In this document: positions 8,644 through 15,000 of the stretch, one piece after another
How positions within the stretch are numbered: the stretch's first letter is position 1
Layout: every line of letters starts with the position of its first letter
Assembly: GCA_030674185.1 (NCBI GenBank)
Contig: JAPXFY010000022.1
Span: 48,635,283-48,650,282, forward strand
DNA: 15,000 nt
From: Monoplex corrugatus
Lineage: Eukaryota; Mollusca; Gastropoda; Littorinimorpha; Ranellidae
Direction: 5' to 3'
Notes under the pieces: model-generated
Databases searched by the model: none
The model's input: the letters and a program-made list of their open reading frames with translations, nothing else
What the model was told of the DNA's origin: nothing
Position numbers and translations under genes: made by a program

Positions 8644-8679
8644 GTGAGTGCGTGCGTGCGTGCGTGCGTGCGTGTGTGT
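8593..8679 (+). repeat. (TG)n/(CGTG)n compound microsatellite in the LINE B 3' UTR
   Basis: GTGTGC units, then TG, then CGTG units end just before TCTGTTTTAGCGC. Order and position match the tract in the minus-strand copy (3152-3270), although the lengths differ. Confidence 0.95.
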
Positions 8680-8685
8680 CTGTTT

Positions 8686-8722
8686 TAGCGCTTAGATTTG
8701 ATTTTATCAAGATTTTGCGCTA
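8686..8722 (+). other. Conserved two-tier hairpin at the LINE B 3' end
   Basis: TAGCGC (8686-8691) pairs with GCGCTA (8717-8722). Inside it TTGAT (8698-8702) pairs with ATCAA (8706-8710) around a three-base loop, with 6-base internal loops on each side. The same block is present at about 3111-3146 (minus strand) and 4278-4313. Reverse transcriptases of several LINE groups recognise a 3' stem-loop of their own RNA, so that role is a reasonable inference. Confidence 0.7.
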
Positions 8723-8784
8723 TATAAAACTATTGTATATTATTATTATATTATTATTATTATTTCAAATCATAGCAATGAATT

Positions 8785-8945
8785 TGTTAGTGTGAAGTAA
8801 CATCATTGTGTTTGAATGGCTTTTTTCTGACGTGACGCTGTAATGGTTGGCATGTCTGTGACGTTTCACCATTTTTATTGACTAGTCTGTGACATGATGG
8901 TATTGTGTTTGGCTTTCCTGTGATTTGACACTATGATGATACATT
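8785..8945 (+). repeat. Degenerate ~30-bp minisatellite, right part
   Basis: The same unit pattern resumes after LINE B: CTGACGTGACG, CTGTGACGTTTCACCA, CTGTGACATGATGGTATTGTG and CTGTGATTTGACA in series. No perfect TGACGTCA survives here. The LINE therefore sits inside the array. Confidence 0.75.
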
Positions 8946-8989
8946 TTGAATATGAGGTTTTATTTAATACAAAATATGACTATAAATGA

Positions 8990-9025
8990 ACATTCAAAAT
9001 TTCGAATCAAACCAAATTTGAATGT
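8990..9025. repeat. Short inverted repeat (12-13 bp arms)
   Basis: ACATTCAAAATTT at 8990-9002 pairs with AAATTTGAATGT at 9014-9025, with a single bulged A and an 11-base loop. It may be the remnant of a small foldback or a chance AT-rich hairpin. No duplicate was seen in the window. Confidence 0.5.
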
Positions 9026-9039
9026 CACTGGACGTAGCC

Positions 9040-9185
9040 TTCTTCTTTTCTTTTTGTTGTTGTTGACGCCAAGCGGTTCGTTCGTTCGTTGCTTGATTTA
9101 ACGTCTTTTCACTTAAGTGATATTAGACGGGGAACAAAATTAGTGGCATGGAAGATAAAATTAAGGGGGGGGGGGGGGGGGAGGG
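9040..9185 (-). mobile_element. Repeat 3'-end-like tails on the minus strand, with a G17 run
   Basis: Read on the minus strand, GACGTTAAATCAAGCAACGA followed by ACGAACGAACC, and then GCTTGGCGTCAACAACAACA, look like two successive element tails. From memory, GACGTTAAA-type ends followed by short tandem repeats are common on molluscan SINEs. On the + strand a G17 run occupies 9165-9181. The element body cannot be delimited. Confidence 0.4.
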
Positions 9186-9537
9186 GACAGAGGGGAACAG
9201 AGTAAGAGACGGGAAAAAAATTAAAAGGAAACGGCAAAGTCTTAAGGAAAAGGATATGGATGAACAGAGAAATGAAACTAGAACAACGCTAACATCAATA
9301 ATGTAAAAGAAAAATCGTCATAAAAACAAAACGAAACAAAAATAATCATAATTATAATAATAATCTTAAAGTAACGCATTAACAGGACTGTGAACCAATG
9401 ATTCTGAAATTTTAACACGCCAAGTGGTTATATGTGTAGATGTGTGTGAGCGATAACCCCGCCCACTGTCTATCATAAGGCATGAATCATAAGACGAGCC
9501 TTTAAGTGAAGTATTATTATTCCTGCGTTGTTCACAG
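9186..9537. other. Intron-like sequence upstream of the terminal exon
   Basis: This is an A-rich stretch (9186-9370), then a mixed stretch leading to the acceptor TGCGTTGTTCACAG. No gene or repeat is recognised. Confidence 0.45.
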
Positions 9538-9724
9538 ATACCGGCCCAACTGGCAGATGGGTACGCCATTACGTCCTTCCAGTGACGTGGCTTTACACGA
9601 GCTGAAGAGGGAAGGAGAGAGGCGTCCTGCTACGCCACGACGTCTGCCTGTACGTCTGGAACCGCTTTCCAACCTGGCCACAGGGCAGAGAGCTGTGTCT
9701 GCTAGCAACCTGCAGTCTCCATGA
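9538..9724 (+). CDS. Terminal exon of the same unrecognised host gene
   Basis: The exon follows the acceptor TGCGTTGTTCACAG at 9537. Its first base A completes a split codon with the AA left by the exon at 2585-2781, giving Lys, and is followed by YRPNWQMGTPLRPSSDVAL. Next come HELKREGERRPATPRRLPVR and LEPLSNLATGQRAVSASNLQSP, then a TGA at 9722-9724. The 61 residues are Arg/Pro/Ser-rich with no hydrophobic segment, which suggests a disordered basic C-terminal tail. The RRPATPRR stretch could be a kinase or 14-3-3 target, but that is only a composition-based guess. The base composition is richer in G+C and less repetitive than the flanks. I do not recognise the protein. It could still be a chance open frame, but the phase match argues against that. 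Confidence 0.6.
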
Positions 9725-9835
9725 CTTCTGTTCTTCTGGTTTCTTTTTTCCCCATGTCACCAACCTGTAGACTTCTTGACTTGTTCTTCTGATTCTTCTC
9801 CATGTCACCACTGTACAGTCTCCGTGATATTCTAT
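9706..9835 (+). repeat. ~50-bp tandem repeat spanning the stop codon
   Basis: There are three imperfect units: 9706-9760 (CAACCTGCAGTCTCCATGAC...CCATGTCAC), 9761-9808 (CAACCTGTAGACTTCTTGAC...CCATGTCAC) and a partial third from 9809 (CACTGTACAGTCTCCGTGAT). Each unit keeps a TGA at the position of the host stop codon, so the last codons and the first 3' UTR bases were duplicated together. Confidence 0.8.
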
Positions 9836-10760
9836 TGCTTTTTCTCTATGGACTATGGAAACAATCTGACATTTCTGTGATTTCTTGTGCATTTTTTGCG
9901 TGTTCTTTTCTTTTTCTTTTTAAACTTCTTTAGAAAAAATGCAGTTGTCATGAGTTTTTCTTTTTCTTTTTTTTTCTCGGTTATTCTCTCTGCATGCAAA
10001 TTCAGTTGTCATGCTGGTTGGTATGTTTTGAAGAACCGTGGACTCAGGATCAGATATCCCAGTCCGCAGCATTCAAAACTTGGTCTGAAGCAGCCCATCT
10101 TAATGGTTCCATCACCCTGATAGTGTCGGCTTAGTCTTTTAAAGGTCTACCCCAACCCACCACCCACCACCCGGCTTTCCCCTCCTCAGTTCAGGACCTT
10201 GCCAACGCCTAGGTGTTTGCGCAGGCTCAGGGAGTCTGCCAGACATTTGCTGGCAGAATGGAGTGGAGAATATGTGGGATTGTCCAAGTGCGATGAATGC
10301 CTCTGGAAGAAACTCCAAACTCCAAATTCATTTTGCATGAGCTTTTGTTGTCTGTTTTGTTTTTCAACAGCCTTTAGTCTCTGTAGCTTCTTGCTGTTTC
10401 TGATTATGTTCTTCAGAGATTGTGTAGAGGTCCTGAAAATTTTCTTTCTGTTTGCGTGGATCTTGAGTAATCTTTTCTCTGTTTTACTTTATTTCAAGAT
10501 TGTTGGAAACAAAATATATTCTTTTAAGAATGAAATGAGGATTGTTGACTTGTGCATAGAAGGTGTGCATAGCTAGCTGGAGTTTGGTTTCATTTGACTA
10601 AAGACTGATCAACTGAATGTTTGTAAGCCATTTGAAGATGAACTTACAATTTGGTGTAAGTCTCCATTTTCCCGAAATCAAGGGTCCTCAGAATGTTGGG
10701 CTCAATTTTGTTTACCACAGGATCTAAGGGGGATATAATAAAATGTCATTATCAACATGT
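9725..10760 (+). other. Candidate 3' UTR of the host gene
   Basis: This T-rich, non-coding stretch runs from the stop to an AATAAA at 10737-10742. It contains no convincing ORF. The frame at 10199-10576 is hydrophobic and lies in T-rich DNA, so I do not call it a gene. If the two exons are real, this would be a ~1-kb 3' UTR. Confidence 0.4.
10737..10742 (+). terminator. Candidate poly(A) signal AATAAA
   Basis: This is a canonical hexamer in ATAATAAAATGTC, the first one I see downstream of the TGA at 9724, followed within 40 bases by a T-rich stretch (TGTATTTTTTCC). Confidence 0.4.
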
Positions 10761-10991
10761 ATTTTTTCCATCTTAATATGAGTTATGTTCTTAACATAAA
10801 CCTTGAACTCTCCATTCAACAGCCCACCAGGCCAAGGACGACTCTCATGAGTGAAAAATGTCTCCGAACCTTAAAAGAAAAAAGCAGAGTTTCTCTTTCC
10901 ACACCAGAGATTACCCAGGATGTACATAATGATCACGAAAATCAAGACATGGAAACCACCACTCCAAAACAACCCAAAACTATTTCATTCA

Positions 10992-11178
10992 CCTTTGACT
11001 CGCGCACCCTGTCCACCAGCATCCTGCATTATCAACCATGTAGCAAAGCTAAAAAACGTAACCCTGTGACTCCCTAACCCTATCCACCAGCTTCCTGCAG
11101 GAAGCTGGTGGATAGGGTGAGAGAGTCAAAGGGTTAAGGTTTTGTGTTGTTGGTGGAAAGGGTGCAGGAGTCAAAGGG
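10992..11178. repeat. Cluster of four ~38-bp units, two forward and two inverted, with a 42-bp perfect palindrome
   Basis: Units of the type TTTGACTC...CACCCT.TCCACCAGC.TCCTGCA occur forward at 10992-11028 and 11062-11099, inverted at 11096-11133, and inverted and decayed at about 11149-11178. The two central units meet at TGCA and form a perfect 42-bp palindrome, 11077-11118, which extends imperfectly to 11062-11133. The 106-codon open frame at 10757-11077 overlaps the first unit and part of the second and is not supported as a gene. Confidence 0.85.
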
Positions 11179-11224
11179 TGAAAGGGAACAATGTCCTATC
11201 TCTGATTAAACAATTGCAATGAAT

Positions 11225-11764
11225 TTACAGTAGACTTGTGTGCTGATTGATCAGCGGATTCATGAAGACTTGCCAGTTTATAGGCGTTTTTTGAGATCTT
11301 TCGTCACTTAGTCCGTGCGTGGAGATCTTAGTTTTCATCAGTGTATAACCGCTATGACTGAAAACTGAATACTTGTGGAAAATGTTTGCAGTCACACACA
11401 ATACATACCCAAATAGGTCAGCTCTCCAAACTTTCATCTTCTTTACAAAAACTGAAAAATTGAGTAGCGTCAGCCCTGAAATAGCATTGGTAGTTGACTG
11501 GGCTTTGAGCACAATGGATGTGGGTTCGTCGGTCTCAGAATCCTTTTTGTTGTTGATGTGGCTGGCTTTCAGAGTATGTTTGTATCACTCGCGTTTGTGG
11601 TCTTCCCTGGTCACGATGTTCTCGATGGCCTTGGTTCATCTGTCTATACGGGAGATCTTCCGGATGCAAAATTATACAGTGATTGAGTGCCTCCCTCTTC
11701 CGGCTTGCCTGTATGCCTGATAAGCACATGGATGTTTATATATACATAGATACATGTACATATA
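11225..11764. other. Unrecognised stretch, no supported gene
   Basis: Open frames exist on both strands (11225-11512 on -, 11373-11720 on +). On the minus strand, a stretch around 11590-11660 reads IENIVTREDHKRE between in-frame stops, which may be the remains of a mobile-element ORF. I cannot assign a family, and nothing is complete. Confidence 0.35.
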
Positions 11765-12103
11765 TTTCTAAGAAGAATGTTGAGAGTTCCAAGGACAGCA
11801 AAGAAAACAAACGAGACAGTCTTGATGGAGGCAGACACAAGGAGATCATTCCTAAGGAAGATTAGAAAAAGACAGGCACCTTTTATAGGCCATGTTATGA
11901 CGAAAGGGGAATTAGAGCACCTGGTCACGACAGGAAAGCTGGAGGGAACGAGAGCACCAGGTGAACCCAGGGAGAAAATATTGGACGGACTTGCAGAGTG
12001 GCCGAGGACAGAGAGGGTGGAAGATGTGCTTGCGGCAACAAGGGATAGATGCATACGGAGGGCCGAGATCGCCAACGTCATGCGGCAGGGCACATGATGA
12101 TGA
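11765..12103 (+). pseudogene. LINE family A, copy 3: short RT C-terminus with its reading frame still open
   Basis: The insertion starts at the codons for FLRRMLRVP and keeps one open frame through TNETVLMEADT, KIRKRQAPFIGHVMTKGELE, HLVTTGKLEG, PREKILDGLAEWPR and ending AEIANVMRQGT, with the stop TGA at 12095-12097 as the first unit of the TGA tail. Only the last ~110 codons of the family protein are present, so it is nonfunctional despite the intact frame. It differs from copies 1 and 2 in keeping the frame across the Ala-Pro-Gly codons near 11957-11968. It lies between a TA-rich left flank and a (TA)n/(TG)n tract, so no target duplication can be defined. Confidence 0.88.
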
Positions 12104-12106
12104 ATG

Positions 12107-12110
<4 letters not shown>

Positions 12111-12166
<56 letters not shown>
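12111..12166 (+). repeat. (TA)n(TG)n microsatellite
   Basis: About 17 TA units (12111-12145) are followed by about 10 TG units up to 12166, where the TIR element begins. It is mirrored, as CA then TA, on the far side of that element. Confidence 0.95.
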
Positions 12167-12766
12167 ACCTCCCACCACGAAATCAGTCTTAACTAGCATT
12201 TGGGGTATTTTGAGATATACATATCATTTGAACGTGTACATTCTGCTGATTATTTTGGTACTTGAATAAAGCTTGTACCCAAAAAATGTAGATGTTATAT
12301 ATGTTTAAAGTCATTAAGTTCTATGATCGCCATTTTGAGAAAACGGCCTTTAAAGTTTTTGTGTGCTCTCCCACACATTTTCCTTAAATTTCTTTATTTG
12401 GTGGCTTTGACCCAGTTTGTTTCTAATTTTTGCTGTCATTATCTGAAAGGTGCACCAAAGAGCTTTCCGTCAGTATATTACTTGTGCAGGTACTGTACAG
12501 GTTACGGTTCATAATAAGAGCCAAAAAGAGGTACTTTGGGCAAGAAATTGCGTTCTTTCTGCTGCGATCAGTGCATTTAAATACCATTTTAAAATTGATT
12601 AATAGTATTTTTTCAAGAAAAAAATTTCTGTGGGGGATAGATTATAGTCTACAGAAATCAATTTTGAGAAAAAGTGAAAACGCCCCAGATAGACCCTCAG
12701 TCACCTTTTCAGCTCTTAGCGCTGTTCGATTGACTGCGAGTTAAAACTGATTTCGTGGTGGGAGGT
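12167..12766. mobile_element. 600-bp non-autonomous element with 28-bp terminal inverted repeats
   Basis: The left end ACCTCCCACCACGAAATCAG followed by TCTTAACT (12167-12194) is the reverse complement of 12739-12766, with one mismatch. The interior is AT-rich with no coding frame of note; the frames at 12323-12514 and 12430-12744 are random-looking. It contains an AATAAA near 12264. The ends are continuous with TG on the left and CA on the right, so the inverted symmetry extends into the microsatellites. It is probably a MITE-like DNA transposon; the superfamily is unknown because the target duplication is hidden by the microsatellites. Confidence 0.75.
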
Positions 12767-13010
<244 letters not shown>

Positions 13011-13311
13011 CTATATAATTATATATATGAACATATGTATATTGTGGAGGTGTGTGCAATCCTCTCCCAACTCCTTCACCTACTGACGCTCGAGTTTCTA
13101 CATTTCTACAAGTTGCAGTGAATGCCACACACAGACCGGCCTTGGCACCTGTAGCTTGGTTCACCATTACTGATTCACAATCAGCCTGATTAGGACAAAA
13201 AGGATGAAGACAACTGGGTGGACAAGAATGGACACTAATTACTTGGTCAGTCTACTGGATAAGCTTTGATTCACGAACGCTGTCTCTCAATGATATGTCT
13301 GATTGACCAGT
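13011..13311. other. No recognised gene
   Basis: This is mixed-composition sequence between the microsatellite and a SINE head. No open frame with family motifs and no second copy within the window. Confidence 0.5.
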
Positions 13312-13490
13312 CAACGCGGTGACATGGTTAGCGCAACGGAGTGATGACTGAGAGGTTGTGAGTGAGTTCGAATCCCAGTTATTGCAGGAATTTGTGTGGG
13401 AGTTTTCGGTTTCAGCCGATTCCTATCCAGTGCTGAGCGTGTTTCGTTCTTGTTGGGGAAAACAAGGACCACACAGTTGAATCTGACTAA
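13312..13490 (+). mobile_element. tRNA-derived SINE-like element on the plus strand
   Basis: A tRNA-like head has box A TAGCGCAACGG at 13329-13339 and box B AGTTCGAATCC at 13365-13375, followed by a ~110-base body with TTTTCGGTTTCAGCCGATTC. Box spacing and the flanking CGCGGTGACATGGT fit tRNA-derived SINEs. The right edge is uncertain, and there is no clear tail or target duplication. It is a different family from the SINE at 1461-1715, judging by the dissimilar bodies. Confidence 0.55.
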
Positions 13491-13502
13491 TTTTAGTGTC
13501 AT

Positions 13503-13741
13503 TGCAGATGTTGCTGAAATATTCTGATCTTTCGTTTGGTATAGAAGAAGACAGAGGTGTTTCCCCCCTGTTCTTTCGTCAACAAGTAAGGGCAGCAAAA
13601 TCCTTCATGGACAACATCGCTGATGCCTGCAAACTGGGGCTCCAAGACATCATACACAGGAGCAGAGACCGTGTCGCCTGGCGATCCTTCGTGACAAGGA
13701 GTGGAGCTCCCACCGTCGTCCATGGCGATGGCGATAGATGA
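13503..13741 (+). pseudogene. Possible 3' end of another LINE ORF (or an exon)
   Basis: The open frame ends with SRDRVAWRSFVTRSGAPTVV and then HGDGDR before a stop at 13739-13741. The DR..WR..V pattern close to a C-terminus is typical of endonuclease-reverse transcriptase LINE proteins, and the following ATGAGATGAT could be a decayed short-repeat tail. The upstream part (KSFMDNIADACKLGLQDIIH) is not recognised. An alternative is a terminal exon, because TTTTAGTGTCATTGCAG immediately precedes it. I favour the retrotransposon reading, with modest confidence. Confidence 0.4.
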
Positions 13742-14065
13742 GATGATTTATGCAACAATCGTTCTGGTGCTGTCAGCTTTATGTTTGATAGATTCCGTTC
13801 CTGCCCCCCCCCCCCCCAATCCCATTTCAAGAATTTGCCAGGGCATAGAGGGTCAGACCATTACTGGCAGATTTTTAAGAGAGTAAATTTTGATTTGTTT
13901 TTCAATTCGGGAAGAATTTAATAACTGCAATTGCAAACACACAAAAATTGATCGTGGCCATGACCTCACATGACTAATTTGTGTCAACGGATCTGAAATG
14001 GTATAATCCCTTGAATATAAAAAAGGGAACCTTCTTTTATACTGCATTTTGAATTATTGTGTCAC
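13742..14065. other. No recognised gene; contains a C14 run
   Basis: A C14 homopolymer occupies 13804-13817. The rest is AT-rich without family motifs. Confidence 0.5.
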
Positions 14066-14617
14066 TGTTATTGTTGTTTGAATCCCAGCCGACTGCGTAG
14101 AGCCATATCAGGGCTATAACCACTTCAACACATACATAATACTTCAACAGGAAAAAAGGAGAAAACATTAGGTACACATATCACTGCATTCTTGCACATA
14201 ATTTAAGGAGATGCCCGGGCTTTGACCATTCTGTCTAATTATTCTCATATGGGATTTAAAAAAACATACCTGAATACATATTTAAACATAACTAAGGACA
14301 CTAAAACATAAAAACAGGGCTAAATTACCTAAAATTGCTTCCGCATATCTCATATCCCTAGAGCCAAAAATGCACGTAACACATGTACCCAATTATCAAT
14401 CCTAAAAGAAAGTCCGTAAGACTTTATCAAACACATACAGGTGAATGGATCAACAAGGCGGAAAATGATAGGAAGAAATGACAGAAAGCAAAAGAGATAG
14501 AAAGAAACAAAGAGAGTGACAGAAAAGAGGAAATTTCTAGCACATAATTTCCAGAAGGTGGGGACACTATTTATACTGAAAGAACCCCCGGCATCTCCGT
14601 GGGGGTAGATTTTGAAT
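14066..14617 (-). mobile_element. Interspersed repeat R1, copy 2 (~552 bp, minus strand)
   Basis: This is the reverse complement of 903-1460 along most of its length, with scattered substitutions and small indels. On the minus strand it begins near 14617, has CTTTCAGTATAAATAGTGTC near 14566-14585 (copy 1 has AGAAATA at the same spot), and ends with GCTCTACGCAGTCGGCTGGG and CAAACAACAATAAC near 14066. Copy 2 therefore keeps a TATAAATA box at its left end. Two diverged copies in opposite orientation show it is a dispersed family, not a local duplication with shared flanks. Confidence 0.8.
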
Positions 14618-15000
14618 GGAATTGTTCAGAAGCAATAAATCTCTCTAGAATGAATTCCAGACTCCCTGTGGCTAAAAGCGTATCCAGAGTTCCAAAACTA
14701 AGGAAGCACTAATGGAACTTGTAGCTTCTTGTTATTTCCACGACGTAAGCACAGAAGCAAGAGCTAATGGATGACGACGTTTCTCTCAGCATTACGACTT
14801 TAACTGAGCACTGTTGTCCCACTACCGCAATGCATGTCATCAGTAGCGGTCAGACAGTCATCTGGTGATGTAAGTAAATGACAGAAAACTCTATAGAGAT
14901 GATTTTATACTGTTGTCTTCAATAAAAGTTCTACACACATAAGTACTTTTTGATCTTCCATCACGGAATGAACTACTTGTCAACAAATGGTCATGTTTAG
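14618..15000. other. No recognised gene (right flank)
   Basis: No coding frame of note. An AATAAA lies at about 14921-14926, with no coding frame upstream to associate it with. Confidence 0.45.

Larger units (their letters stand above)
5893..8764 (+). pseudogene. LINE family B, copy 1: CR1/L2-like non-LTR retrotransposon, 5'-truncated and frameshifted
   Basis: This is the longest element here. The first frame, to 7285, carries the C-terminal half of an APE endonuclease: GDINVH at 6080-6097 and the SDH motif at 6290-6298. It continues into the start of reverse transcriptase, with LKNYRPISNLSFLSKLLEKV near 7148-7207. RT then continues in shifted frames: LLDLSAAFDTIDH (7362-7400), GVPQGSVLGP (from 7541) and the catalytic YADD at 7639-7650. 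Next come KNWMTFNKLQLNDDKTE and, from 7908, RIDYCNSLLSG. The C-terminal frame runs ADHISPLLAQLYWLPVSKR to a stop at 8530. Frame changes lie near 7260, 7270, 7535, 7595, 7820-7850 and 8060-8115; most can be explained by one-base losses in short homopolymers. The EN N-terminus and ORF1 are absent. The 3' UTR holds a microsatellite and a conserved hairpin, then an ATT-rich tail. The TTG at 5885 is not a real start. Confidence 0.92.

Noticed and set aside
10199..10576. 125-codon ORF with Cys/Phe-rich hydrophobic stretch
   Set aside because: T-rich composition in the candidate 3' UTR explains the Phe/Leu/Cys content; no start context or homology recognised.
10757..11077. 106-codon ORF with a CAG acceptor-like site inside (LSIQQ|PTRPRT)
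   Set aside because: It starts in an AT-rich stretch, overlaps the palindromic repeat units and ends in one of them; no donor or partner exon found. A real exon here is not excluded.
13312..13380. Possible functional tRNA gene
   Set aside because: Only boxes A and B resemble tRNA; acceptor-stem pairing is not convincing and SINE-type sequence follows.

Overview
The window looks like metazoan nuclear DNA, most likely from a marine mollusc (gastropod-like). There is no dense coding, no operon and no bacterial signal. Instead there are long dinucleotide and tetranucleotide microsatellites, several decayed non-LTR retrotransposons, tRNA-derived SINE heads, two inverted-repeat elements, and repeat 3' ends with AACAAT or ACAACAAC-type tails, which I associate from memory with molluscan SINEs and LINEs. 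The taxon is an inference; no species is identified.

Host gene. Two short + strand segments look like real exons of one unrecognised gene. An internal exon lies at about 2585-2781, between a polypyrimidine/CAG acceptor and a GTACGT donor. A terminal exon lies at 9538-9724, with a CAG acceptor and a TGA stop. Their splice phases fit exactly: two leftover bases AA plus A give a Lys codon. The predicted product ends in a Ser/Pro/Arg-rich, probably disordered, tail of about 126 residues. The intervening intron of about 6.8 kb is filled with repeats. A candidate 3' UTR runs to an AATAAA at 10737.

Mobile elements. LINE family A (endonuclease-reverse transcriptase type, RTE-like) has three 5'-truncated copies: about 205-852 (+), 2013-2426 (-) and 11765-12103 (+). 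Its ORF ends inside a TGA tandem tail. LINE family B (CR1/L2-like) has a long copy at about 5893-8764 (+), a 3' fragment at about 3072-3749 (-) and a 3'-end-only piece at 4278-4347 (+). All three B pieces share a two-tier hairpin near the 3' end. The A copy at 2013-2426 is nested in a 348-bp foldback element (1746-2516) with a 9-bp target duplication. The long B copy splits a degenerate ~30-bp minisatellite whose units carry the palindrome TGACGTCA. A ~555-bp repeat with a TATAAATA motif occurs in opposite orientations near both ends (903-1460 and 14066-14617). tRNA-like SINE heads occur at about 1650-1712 (-) and 13316-13380 (+). A 600-bp element with 28-bp terminal inverted repeats (12167-12766) is flanked by mirror-image microsatellites, and a 42-bp perfect palindrome sits at 11077-11118.

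Overall this is one host gene's 3' portion embedded in layered transposable-element debris. I found no complete, clearly functional mobile element and no multi-gene system. The points most worth checking are the cryptic gene, the CRE-like minisatellite, the nested foldback, the microsatellite-flanked TIR element and the conserved LINE 3' hairpin. The positions and differences quoted were read by eye, without alignment software.
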